Part shown: piece by piece, positions 1-6,033 of the stretch
Layout: the number at the start of each line of letters is the position of its first letter
Numbering within the stretch: position 1 is the first letter of the stretch
Origin: an uncultured Lachnospiraceae bacterium
GTDB lineage: Bacteria > Bacillota > Clostridia > Lachnospirales > Lachnospiraceae
Reading direction: 5' to 3'
Assembly: GCA_910586715.1 (NCBI GenBank)
Contig: CAJUJG010000066.1
Location: forward strand, 1 to 13,579
Length of the DNA stretch: 13,579 bases
Notes under the pieces: model-generated
The model's input: only the letters and a program-made list of their open reading frames with translations
What the model was told of the DNA's origin: nothing
The model's database searches: none
Translations under genes and position numbers: made by a program

Positions 1-1
1 G

Positions 2-151
2 CATGTATTGGCAATCTATTATCAAGAAAATGCAGAAAATCAACAGATAAATTTATTTCAATCCTCCCGTTTCGGTGAAGCCCTGCGCATCGCACAGGAG
101 AATCTTGATTCGCGCAACTTCTATGCTTTTAACCCTGAATTTGATAAATAA
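2..151 (+). CDS. C-terminal fragment of an unrecognised protein
   Basis: An open frame enters from the left edge and runs for 49 codons to a TAA at 149-151. The tail is polar, rich in Asn, Gln and Glu, and ends in NFYAFNPEFDK. It has no transmembrane stretch and no motif I recognise, so no function is proposed. Support that it is real: the frame stays open to a stop that lies only 19 bp before a strong intrinsic terminator (171-222), and the alternative frames are interrupted. The start and most of the protein lie outside the window. Confidence 0.6.
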   Translation, partial: HVLAIYYQENAENQQINLFQSSRFGEALRIAQENLDSRNFYAFNPEFDK

Positions 152-170
152 CTTCTTTATTTTTTCAAAT

Positions 171-222
171 AAAAATGCTCCGACACCGTCGTAAAAATAA
201 ACAGGTGTACCGGAGCATTTTT
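171..222. terminator. Bidirectional intrinsic terminator
   Basis: The left arm AAAAATGCTCCG (171-182) plus ACACC (183-187) pairs with GGTGT (204-208) plus CGGAGCATTTTT (211-222), leaving a two-base bulge and a 16-base loop. The A-run and T-run flanking the GC stem allow termination on either strand. It ends the upstream plus-strand gene. It also shows that the GerA-family reading frame, although open from 175, cannot sensibly start inside this hairpin. Confidence 0.85.
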
Positions 223-239
223 CGTTTGGCAATCCCCAC

Positions 240-268
240 GAATAATTTATTCTTGTTTGGAAATACTG
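240..268 (+). promoter_or_regulatory. Possible sigma-G-like promoter of the spoVAF-like gene
   Basis: GAATA (240-244) fits the forespore sigma-G -35 consensus GHATR. After 17 bases comes AATACTG (262-268), which matches five of seven positions of CATDHTA. The same bases, read as GGAAATACTG (259-268), also fit a sigma-F -10 element, but no sigma-F -35 lies at the right distance. The site is about 75 bp before the chosen start codon and downstream of the terminator. Forespore expression would suit a germination protein. The call rests on a partial match. Confidence 0.3.
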
Positions 269-342
269 AACATCAAATGAGTTCACACCTGTATGCGCCG
301 TTAAATACCGCATTGCAGGTATATCAAGAATGGGGGATTTCT

Positions 343-1743
343 ATGTATCAGACATTTGAGGAAAATAAACAATATCTGAACGACATCCTGCATGTCAGCG
401 AATGCTTTGATATTGTAAACCGTGATATTATAATCGGTGAAAAAAATGCAGCCTTCTATTTCATAGACGGTTTTTGCAAAGATGAAATGATGCAAAAAAT
501 TTTGCAGTTTCTTATGGGACTGAAAAGCGATGACATGCCGCAGAGCGCCAAGGATATGAATAAGCTTTTGCCGCACGTAGAGGTTGATTTGTCGAAAAAT
601 TTTGATGAAATCGCAAAAAATGTACTTTGCGGCGTATTTGCAGTAATCATTGAAGGCTTTGATGAATGTATTCTAATCGACTCTCGCACCTATCCCGCCC
701 GCGGTGTGTCGGAACCCGAAAAAGACAAGGTTTTAAGAGGATCAAAGGACGGTTTTGTGGAAACCGTCGTATTCAACACGGCTCTGATACGCCGCCGTAT
801 CCGGAGTACCGATCTGCGGATGGAAATGCTCAGCGCAGGAAACGCTTCCAAGACGGACATTGTACTCTGCTATATGGACAGCCGCGTTGATAAGGAATTT
901 CTAAAAAAAATCCGCAACCGGATTAACGATATTAAAGTCGATGCGCTTACTTTAAATCAAGAAAGTCTTGCGGAATGCCTTTATACCTCAAAGTGGTTTA
1001 ACCCGTTCCCGAAATTTAAATACACGGAACGTCCCGATACTGCCGCCGCACAGGTTTTAGAGGGCAGTATCATTATATTGGTGGACAACTCACCCTCCGC
1101 CATGATTCTGCCAATCAGCATCCTTGATATGATACAGGAAGCGGACGACTTCTATTTTCCACCCGTAACGGGCTCGTATTTAAGATTTTCGCGTTTTTTA
1201 ATCCTGATTCTTACCTACTTTGTCACACCCACATTTTTGCTGTTAATGCAAAACCCTGATTGGATACCGCCTGCTTTTGACTTTATTGTCGTCAAGGAAG
1301 ATATTAATGTGCCGCTGATATGGCAGTTCTTAATCCTTGAACTCGCAATAGACGGACTGCGTCTTGCCGCCGTAAATACCCCAAACATGCTTTCAACGCC
1401 GCTCAGTGTCATGGCAGCGCTGATTCTTGGGGAATTCTCCGTAAAAAGCGGTTGGTTCAACGCGGAAGTCATGCTGTATATGGCATTTGTTGCAATCGCA
1501 AACTATACGCATCCCAGTTATGAACTCGGCTATGCAATTAAGTTTTTCAGAATTATCAATCTGATACTGACAGCAATCTTTCAGTTTTGGGGGTATATTG
1601 CAGGCATTGTTCTGTTTTTCTTCGCAATTGTATCAAACAAAATGGTATCCGGACAAAGCTATCTCTATCCGCTTATTCCGTTTAACTGGAAGAAAATCAG
1701 TCATGCGCTGTTTCGCTACAGACTGCCAAAATCACAGGAATAA
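343..1743 (+). CDS. spoVAF: SpoVAF-like GerA-family spore germination protein
   Basis: Membrane protein of the GerA/SpoVAF family (466 aa), expected in the spore inner membrane. GerA-A subunits form germinant-gated ion channels; SpoVAF proteins are thought to amplify the germination signal. Visible: a soluble N-terminal domain (about 1-280) with the family signature YPARGVSEPEKDK (118-129) and GS.DGF.E...N..LIRRR (133-152), the ERPD.AA..LEG....LVD..P block (229-251), then about five hydrophobic segments (about 284-302, 322-345, 350-368, 374-392, 402-430). The stretch LAAVNTPNMLSTPLSVMAAL and the PSYEL and YPLIPF motifs resemble SpoVAF more than GerAA. The frame is open from 175, but an ATG there would lie inside a terminator. 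ATG 343 is preceded by GGGGG at 332-336, six bases away, and gives a family-typical N-terminus. No gerB, gerC or spoVA gene adjoins it, so it stands alone between two terminators. Family call sure; SpoVAF subgroup is by motif recall. Confidence 0.88.
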   Translation: MYQTFEENKQYLNDILHVSECFDIVNRDIIIGEKNAAFYFIDGFCKDEMMQKILQFLMGLKSDDMPQSAKDMNKLLPHVEVDLSKNFDEIAKNVLCGVFAVIIEGFDECILIDSRTYPARGVSEPEKDKVLRGSKDGFVETVVFNTALIRRRIRSTDLRMEMLSAGNASKTDIVLCYMDSRVDKEFLKKIRNRINDIKVDALTLNQESLAECLYTSKWFNPFPKFKYTERPDTAAAQVLEGSIIILVDNSPSAMILPISILDMIQEADDFYFPPVTGSYLRFSRFLILILTYFVTPTFLLLMQNPDWIPPAFDFIVVKEDINVPLIWQFLILELAIDGLRLAAVNTPNMLSTPLSVMAALILGEFSVKSGWFNAEVMLYMAFVAIANYTHPSYELGYAIKFFRIINLILTAIFQFWGYIAGIVLFFFAIVSNKMVSGQSYLYPLIPFNWKKISHALFRYRLPKSQE

Positions 1744-1770
1744 ACAGCAGCGCCTAAAAGTGGCACATTA

Positions 1771-1805
1771 AGAGAATGCACTGTATTAACTGCAGTGCAT
1801 TCTCT
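1771..1805. terminator. Convergent terminator between spoVAF-like gene and dut
   Basis: A perfect 13-bp inverted repeat, AGAGAATGCACTG (1771-1783) and CAGTGCATTCTCT (1793-1805), encloses a nine-base loop. It lies between the convergent stops at 1743 and 1818. The plus-strand side is followed by a pyrimidine-rich stretch with TTTTTAATTTTT from 1815. The minus-strand side has no clear U-run, so it is more convincing for the spoVAF-like transcript. Confidence 0.7.
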
Positions 1806-1817
1806 CTAATCATCTTT

Positions 1818-2270
1818 TTAATTTTTCCCCGTAGACCCAAACCCTCCGCGGTTTGGTCCGGTAAGCTCACTGACCTCCTCAAATTCTATATCCGGCTGCT
1901 GCTCCATAATCCGAAACTGACAGATGCGGTCATTTAAATGAATCTCCGTGTCGCGCATTGCATACATCGGGACAAACCATGCGTCATCATTTCCACAGTA
2001 TCCGCCCTCTCCCGTTTCCCTGTTTGGTCCGTCAATCACACCCTGATGGTTTACCTGTATCAATCCGAAATTTTTAAAAGTAGAACTCCTTGGCACGACA
2101 TGCGCCTCATAACCCCTTGGCAGCTCCACTGCGATTCCTAAAGGTATCAGTTTAAACTCGCCCTTTTTCATCACGATGTTTTCTGCTGCCCGCAAATCAA
2201 TCCAGTTCCCTTTTGCAATTTTTTCAAGTTTTTGTACCTTATCCGTAAAATACTTTATCTTAATTTTCAC
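1818..2270 (-). CDS. dut: dUTP diphosphatase (trimeric dUTPase)
   Basis: Hydrolyses dUTP to dUMP and pyrophosphate, keeping uracil out of DNA and feeding dTMP synthesis. The 150-aa product has the conserved motifs of the homotrimeric family: DLRAA (25-29, motif I region), PRSS (60-63, motif II), N..GVID (74-80) with a tyrosine at 91 (motif III), RICQ (115-118, motif IV) and GGFGSTG (142-148, the mobile C-terminal motif V). The start is a GTG at 2270 preceded by AGAGG at six bases; the frame stays open upstream but only through the end of nrdG in another frame. It lies 28 bp after the nrdG stop, so it is probably the last gene of nrdD-nrdG-dut. Odd point: motif III appears to carry about eight extra residues (81-90) between GVID and the tyrosine, judged from memory of related proteins. 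Confidence 0.9.
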   Translation of the reverse strand: MKIKIKYFTDKVQKLEKIAKGNWIDLRAAENIVMKKGEFKLIPLGIAVELPRGYEAHVVPRSSTFKNFGLIQVNHQGVIDGPNRETGEGGYCGNDDAWFVPMYAMRDTEIHLNDRICQFRIMEQQPDIEFEEVSELTGPNRGGFGSTGKN

Positions 2271-2298
2271 CCTGTACCTCTTTTTCCCTCCAATGACA

Positions 2299-2880
2299 CT
2301 ATGCTTTCCGAATTGAACAGCTTCCTCCCGCGCTAAACGGAATGATATTTGTCTCACGCCCCATCGGAATATCGTCATAATTTTCACAGTAAAGTACCGG
2401 CACCGACTTGTCATCCGCCTGCAGCGTCGCCTGCACATCGATAACGCGCTGGTTGCTGCTGCCCTTCCACATCAGTGTCGTATCCTTCTTTTCCTGCTCA
2501 AACTCACCGTCCACAAGCACGTCCACATACCTCATCAGTCCGTAATTCATCACATCTTCCCACACATCGCCCGTGTAAAGCCAAATTGTCTTATCAGGAT
2601 ATTTTTCCCGAATTTCCATTGCAAGCTGCTTGACGCCGCCGCGGTTCGCACAGTGAAGCGGATCGCCGCCCGAAAAAGTAATCCCTGCTATATAAGACTG
2701 GTCAAGCTGTTCAAAAATCTCATTTTTTGCGCTTTCATCAAACTCCAAACCACCGTTCGGATCCCACGTCACAGGATTTTGACACCCTTTGCAACAATGC
2801 TCGCAGCCCGCCACCCATAAAACAACCCGCAATCCGTCGCCGTTTAACATATCGTCCTTGGTAATATTGTGATACCTCAT
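2299..2880 (-). CDS. nrdG: Anaerobic ribonucleotide reductase activase (radical SAM)
   Basis: Radical-SAM iron-sulfur enzyme that cleaves S-adenosylmethionine and installs the glycyl radical on NrdD. The 193-aa protein has the C-x3-C-x2-C cluster motif typical of activases at Cys26, Cys30 and Cys33, with an extra Cys29 inside it. The following SGGDPL (70-75) corresponds to the SAM-contacting GGE-type motif. ATG 2880 is preceded by GAGG at eight bases. It is somewhat longer than short NrdG proteins of about 155 residues because of a C-terminal extension ending in two cysteine- and glycine-containing turns. It follows nrdD on the same strand after a 294-bp gap filled with inverted repeats, and precedes dut by 28 bp. 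The pairing with nrdD makes the assignment secure. Confidence 0.95.
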   Translation of the reverse strand: MRYHNITKDDMLNGDGLRVVLWVAGCEHCCKGCQNPVTWDPNGGLEFDESAKNEIFEQLDQSYIAGITFSGGDPLHCANRGGVKQLAMEIREKYPDKTIWLYTGDVWEDVMNYGLMRYVDVLVDGEFEQEKKDTTLMWKGSSNQRVIDVQATLQADDKSVPVLYCENYDDIPMGRETNIIPFSAGGSCSIRKA

Positions 2881-2939
2881 TCCGCTAACCTCTAATCGTT
2901 TTTAATTTTAATATAATATCAATAACATCCCGCCAATCA

Positions 2940-3166
2940 GAAGAACGCCACTCCCGCGTTCTTCCAAACACTTAGAAATTCTGTTACTTTTCACGGGTCA
3001 GGAATGCGCATTTACTGCGCGTTCCGTGAGAACATGATTCATATGTGAGGGGCGATTTTTGCGAAGCAAAATTTGCATATCGCCCCGAATCGTTGCTATA
3101 AGCGGCTCCCAAGCCGTGAATAGTAACGAAATTCTTAGCATATGTCTTTTATATGCCTAGAATTTC
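2940..3166. repeat. Multi-hairpin palindromic element between nrdD and nrdG
   Basis: Most of this gene-free gap is inverted repeats. GAAGAACGC (2940-2948) pairs with GCGTTCTTC (2956-2964). A long imperfect outer pair, 2971-2996 with 3114-3138, shares GTTACT.TTCACGG with its complement. Inside are GGAATGCGC/GCGCGTTCC (3001-3009, 3017-3025), GGGGCGAT/ATCGCCCC (3049-3056, 3079-3086) with an inner TTTTGC-GAA-GCAAAA, and CGTTGCTA/TAGTAACG (3091-3098, 3121-3128) enclosing CGGCT-CCCA-AGCCG. A last hairpin, 3128-3143 with 3151-3166, abuts the nrdD stop. No open frame with a start and ribosome site is seen in it. It could be a MITE-like repeat, a structured RNA, or an operon-internal processing or attenuation element. 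Its identity is unknown to me. Confidence 0.75.
3128..3166 (-). terminator. Hairpin just after nrdD (possible attenuator or 3'-end stabiliser)
   Basis: GAAATTCTTAGCATAT (3128-3143) pairs with ATATGCCTAGAATTTC (3151-3166) around a seven-base loop, with one bulged base on each side. Read on the minus strand it begins nine bases after the nrdD stop. The bases that follow (TTTCGTTACTATT) form only a weak U-run, so full termination is doubtful. Partial termination or protection of the nrdD mRNA end is plausible, which would make nrdD more abundant than nrdG and dut. Confidence 0.45.
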
Positions 3167-3174
3167 TTAATGTT

Positions 3175-5340
3175 TTACATACTTTTGCGTTCTGCAATTT
3201 CCGCCATCTTAGCATCATTAAGCCGCGTATCGCCATGCACGCGCGAGTAAGACAGGTATCCGTTCATGCGGTCAATCTTCGTCAGATTTTTGCTTCCGCA
3301 CTTCGGACACACGTCCATTTCAAGCTCCTGATGCCCGCAGTCATCGCAGTATGCAAGCGACAAATTGACCCCTTCATAAAAGCCCATTTCCATCGCACGC
3401 CGCACCAGCGTTTTGATTGCTGGAATATTATAATCAATCGGATATTTTACATACTGTATCTTTCCGCCGTTTGAAAGCTCCCAAAAACGGTACTCCAAAT
3501 TTTGCTTTTGAATCGGCGTAATATCTTCCGTCACATGGCAGTGAAAGCTGTTGCTGACATATTCTCTGTCAGAAACGCCCTCAACGATGCCGTACTTCGC
3601 GCGAAACTGCTTCACCTGAAGTCCGCAGAGATTTTCGGCAGGCGTACCGTAAATCGCATAAAGATTTCCGTCCTCCTCCTTAAAGCGGTTTACTTCTTTA
3701 TTAATGTACTCCAAAACCTCCAGCGCAAACGAACCGTCCTCCACAAGCGACTTTCCGTTATAAAGCATCTGAAGCTCATTAAACGCCGTAATGCCAAACG
3801 AAGCCGTAGCCGACTTTAACAGCGGCTTAATCTTGTCCGAAAGCTTCAATTTCCCGCCTAAAAAACCGCCCTCGCAGTACGCAAGCGGATTGGTTGACGC
3901 ACGCATGTTTCCAAGATACGCATACGTTCTGATATGAAGCTGCCGGATTAAATTCAGATAATAGTCCAGTACCTCATAAAAATCCCTGCTCTCCTGCCTT
4001 GCCTTCGCCAATATCATCGGCAGATGCAGCGACACGGCGCCGACATTAAACCGTCCGACAAACACCGGACTGTCCTTCTCGTCCGCCGGATGCATTCCGC
4101 CCCGTTCATACCACGGAGAAAGAAACGCACGGCAGCCCATAGGGGATATTGCCTTTTTGTACTGCTTATACATACTTGCAATGTACCCTTTCCCCGTAAG
4201 GCTCAGCCAGTCGGGATACATGGTTTTAGCTGAACACTTAATGCCCGCCTCAAACACGTCCTCGAGCTCCTTGCCCGGTCCGTGTAAATTTTCATCATAT
4301 AAAAAGACAATCTTCGGAAACAGAACAGGTTTTTTACAGTCTTTCTTTCCTTGTCCTTTCCTTCTTACATTCAACATGTGAATCGTTGCCATTTTCGCAA
4401 AACGTTCTTTCCCGATACCGGCCGTCACCGTAATAAACGGATAATCTCCGCGGCTGCTTGCCACCGTGTTAAACTTATACTCCCATCCTTGAAATCCCTG
4501 GTCAAACTCGCGTTCCACGTCAGCTAACGCCACTTCCTGCGCTTTTTTTTCGTCAATCCCAAGAGAGGTATATTTTTCTAACGCCGCCTGATACGTTTTC
4601 TCGGCATAGGGCGCAAGAATCTTATCAACCTCAGGTACCGTAAATCCGCCATACTGCTGGCTTGCTGCACTCAAAACAATATCTCCGATGACATCAAACG
4701 CAACATCAAGCGACTTCGGCTCATTATACCAAATATTGCCCATCTCAAATCCGCCCGAAAGAACATTCTGCACGTCAAAAAGGCAACAGTTCATCGTATC
4801 ACGGCGCGCCGACATATCATGCACATAAATATAGCCGTCCCTGCATGCCTGTATCTCCTCGGTGGTCATAAAAAATTTCTGATACAGTTCTTTATTAAAC
4901 TGATTGAAAATCAGACTCCGCTTTGTGGAAACAAGCGCAGAATCCGTATTGGCATTCTCTTTGTCGCCTACATACATGATTGACTGGCTCTTTTTGTACA
5001 CGTCATCCATCATGCGCACAAAGTCCTGCTTATAATTCCGATAATCGCGGTAACTCTTGGCTACGACCGGCTTTACCTCCTCCAGGGCGCTTTCTACAAT
5101 ATTGTGCATCACGGGAATCGGAACTTCATCCGTCTCCATCTCGTCCACTTTGTTAATCACATAGCTGCATATATGGCGCTTGTCATCGTCCGTAAATTTC
5201 GCAAGGGCGCGGTAAGCCGATTTTCCGACAGCCGTTATCACCTTCTGCACGTTAAATGCTTCCCTGCTTCCGTCTTTTTTGATAACATAAACTGTGTTTT
5301 TGGGCTTGTAAACCACACCATAATCTGTCTCTTCGCTCAT
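3175..5340 (-). CDS. nrdD: Anaerobic (class III) ribonucleoside-triphosphate reductase
   Basis: Reduces ribonucleoside triphosphates to dNTPs using a glycyl radical, only without oxygen. Domains in order: an ATP-cone at about residues 15-105 (allosteric dATP/ATP site), the ten-stranded reductase barrel with Cys185-Cys186 in MNCCLFDVQN and Cys403 in PMGCRAFLSPW (candidates for the active-site cysteines), a zinc site of four cysteines (665, 668, 678, 681 in two CxxC pairs), and the radical region RMNGYLSYSR with Gly694. Length 721 aa is normal. Two in-frame ATGs lie at 5346 and 5340. GGAGG (5352-5348) is one base from the first and seven from the second, so 5340 is chosen. It heads an operon with nrdG and dut. 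Two NrdR-box-like sites and a strong promoter lie upstream, so NrdR repression is likely. Confidence 0.96.
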   Translation of the reverse strand: MSEETDYGVVYKPKNTVYVIKKDGSREAFNVQKVITAVGKSAYRALAKFTDDDKRHICSYVINKVDEMETDEVPIPVMHNIVESALEEVKPVVAKSYRDYRNYKQDFVRMMDDVYKKSQSIMYVGDKENANTDSALVSTKRSLIFNQFNKELYQKFFMTTEEIQACRDGYIYVHDMSARRDTMNCCLFDVQNVLSGGFEMGNIWYNEPKSLDVAFDVIGDIVLSAASQQYGGFTVPEVDKILAPYAEKTYQAALEKYTSLGIDEKKAQEVALADVEREFDQGFQGWEYKFNTVASSRGDYPFITVTAGIGKERFAKMATIHMLNVRRKGQGKKDCKKPVLFPKIVFLYDENLHGPGKELEDVFEAGIKCSAKTMYPDWLSLTGKGYIASMYKQYKKAISPMGCRAFLSPWYERGGMHPADEKDSPVFVGRFNVGAVSLHLPMILAKARQESRDFYEVLDYYLNLIRQLHIRTYAYLGNMRASTNPLAYCEGGFLGGKLKLSDKIKPLLKSATASFGITAFNELQMLYNGKSLVEDGSFALEVLEYINKEVNRFKEEDGNLYAIYGTPAENLCGLQVKQFRAKYGIVEGVSDREYVSNSFHCHVTEDITPIQKQNLEYRFWELSNGGKIQYVKYPIDYNIPAIKTLVRRAMEMGFYEGVNLSLAYCDDCGHQELEMDVCPKCGSKNLTKIDRMNGYLSYSRVHGDTRLNDAKMAEIAERKSM

Positions 5341-5401
5341 TCTCATTCCTCCGTCGCATGTTTTGCACCATATTTTCAGAATATTCTGATATTTGTATAA
5401 A

Positions 5402-5417
5402 ATACTACAAATTGTGT
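5402..5417. promoter_or_regulatory. NrdR-box-like site, distal to the promoter
   Basis: ATACTACAAATTGTGT matches 13 of 16 positions of the NrdR-box consensus ACACWATATMTWGTGT. It lies in the predicted nrdD leader, 43 bp (about four helical turns) from the second box, so both could be bound on the same face of the DNA. Confidence 0.55.
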
Positions 5418-5444
5418 TTTTATAGGATATGTAATCTTATCTCT

Positions 5445-5460
5445 ATACAATATATAGTGC
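5445..5460. promoter_or_regulatory. NrdR-box-like site overlapping the nrdD transcription start region
   Basis: ATACAATATATAGTGC matches 14 of 16 positions of the NrdR-box consensus. It begins a few bases downstream of the predicted start site (about 5463), so a bound NrdR repressor would block RNA polymerase at or just after initiation. NrdR is the zinc-ribbon/ATP-cone repressor of bacterial nrd operons; its gene is not in this window. Confidence 0.7.
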
Positions 5461-5469
5461 CCGTTTATA

Positions 5470-5498
5470 AGTATAGAATAATTACCATACTATGTCAA
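5470..5498 (-). promoter_or_regulatory. Vegetative (sigma-A) promoter of nrdD-nrdG-dut
   Basis: On the minus strand TTGACA (5498-5493) is a perfect -35. After exactly 17 bases comes TATACT (5475-5470), one base from the ideal -10. Transcription should start near 5463, giving a leader of about 120 nt that contains both NrdR-like boxes. Confidence 0.8.
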
Positions 5499-5554
5499 TT
5501 AAACAGATTCACAATAAAACCTAAAATTCTTTATAGAAAAACTACAATATTTAT

Positions 5555-5569
5555 GAAATATCATATTTC
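5555..5569. promoter_or_regulatory. Perfect 15-bp palindrome upstream of the nrdD promoter
   Basis: GAAATATCATATTTC is a perfect palindrome around C5562, centred about 64 bp upstream of the nrdD -35. It could be an operator, but AT-rich palindromes of this size also occur by chance. Apart from this, the promoter, the boxes and the terminator at 5674, I see nothing in the 5341-5721 gap. Confidence 0.25.
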
Positions 5570-5673
5570 CTCTTGACTGATTTTGGTTTTACATAACAAA
5601 CTCCATAAACAGACCGTAAATTAGAGAACATCCATACGCCAAAACCACGTCAAAATACTGTATTAAAGGACAA

Positions 5674-5705
5674 AAAAATGTACCGAACTGCATCGGTACA
5701 TTTTT
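5674..5705. terminator. Bidirectional intrinsic terminator after the 47-residue membrane protein gene
   Basis: AAAAATGTACCGA (5674-5686) pairs perfectly with TCGGTACATTTTT (5693-5705) around a six-base loop. On the minus strand it starts 17 bases after the stop codon of the small gene at 5722, with the A-run forming the U-tail. This isolates that gene from the nrd operon. Confidence 0.85.
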
Positions 5706-5721
5706 ATCCGTACACCTGATA

Positions 5722-5865
5722 TTATTCCCTGACCTGCTCTGATTTCTCCTTTGGCTTCCAGCATTTCACACCGATAAATCCGCCAACGCCTGCTACGGCA
5801 ACAATAACTGCAAAGGTCAATAGATACGATAAGGTCATCCGAATAAATTCTATTAAATTTGCCAT
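5722..5865 (-). CDS. Small single-span membrane protein, 47 aa, unknown function
   Basis: The 47-codon frame begins MANLIEFIRMTLSYLLTF, continues with a strongly hydrophobic segment (about residues 11-33, rich in Val, Ala and Gly) and ends in a charged tail containing KCWKPKEKSEQVRE. This predicts one transmembrane helix with a cytosolic basic/acidic tail. AGAGG lies nine bases before ATG 5865. An extended -10 promoter precedes it (5911-5940) and a strong terminator follows it (5674-5705), so it is a complete single-gene unit. A longer frame overlapping it in another register starts at 5872, but that product is a cysteine/arginine-rich jumble running through the terminator, and I treat it as a shadow. 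No function is recognised. The divergent neighbour is another tiny membrane protein (DUF378). Confidence 0.75.
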   Translation of the reverse strand: MANLIEFIRMTLSYLLTFAVIVAVAGVGGFIGVKCWKPKEKSEQVRE

Positions 5866-5910
5866 GAAACATTACCTCTCAATCTGCTTATCTTCCAGTA
5901 AGCTATATTT

Positions 5911-5940
5911 ATAATACCATTATCTACCGGACATCGTCAA
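5911..5940 (-). promoter_or_regulatory. Promoter of the 47-residue membrane protein gene
   Basis: On the minus strand TTGACG (5940-5935), an 18-base spacer and TATTAT (5916-5911) form a sigma-A type promoter. A TG one base before the -10 makes it an extended -10 element. The predicted start is near 5904, about 40 nt before the ATG. Confidence 0.65.
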
Positions 5941-5948
5941 GTCGGTAA

Positions 5949-5975
5949 ATGTTGAAGTTTATAAATTTCAAACAT
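5949..5975. promoter_or_regulatory. Imperfect palindrome in the divergent intergenic region
   Basis: The core TTGAAGTTTATAAATTTCAA (5952-5971) is a 20-bp palindrome with one mismatched pair. With a single-base offset it extends to ATGTT at 5949-5953 and AAACAT at 5970-5975. It lies just upstream of the -35 of the small membrane gene and about 60 bp before the -10 of the DUF378 gene, the position of a shared operator. It does not clearly match PerR, Rex, LexA, CcpA or NrdR sites. Confidence 0.4.
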
Positions 5976-6033
5976 CTTTTACTTCCTTTAGAATGTGCAA
6001 TTTATGATTTTTATAAACAATTCCGCCATACTG

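Noticed and set aside
175..342. N-terminal extension of the GerA-family frame from an ATG at 175
   Set aside because: The ATG lies inside a strong terminator hairpin (171-222), the added residues do not look like a GerA N-terminus, and a usable ribosome site precedes ATG 343.
2940..3166. Tandem repeat or CRISPR array in the nrdD-nrdG gap
   Set aside because: The repeats are inverted and of different sequences; there is no regular direct-repeat and spacer pattern.
3142..5400. Several plus-strand frames of 69-110 codons inside nrdD
   Set aside because: They are antisense shadows of a conserved 721-residue enzyme, lack ribosome sites and have no recognisable domain.
5341..5463. Riboswitch in the nrdD leader
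   Set aside because: The roughly 120-nt leader is AT-rich with no strong nested stems or terminator; the two NrdR-like boxes explain its conserved-looking parts better.
5663..5872. 69-codon minus-strand frame overlapping the small membrane gene
   Set aside because: Its product is Cys/Arg-rich without a domain and runs through the terminator at 5674-5705. The frame one register away gives a clean transmembrane protein with better ribosome-site spacing.
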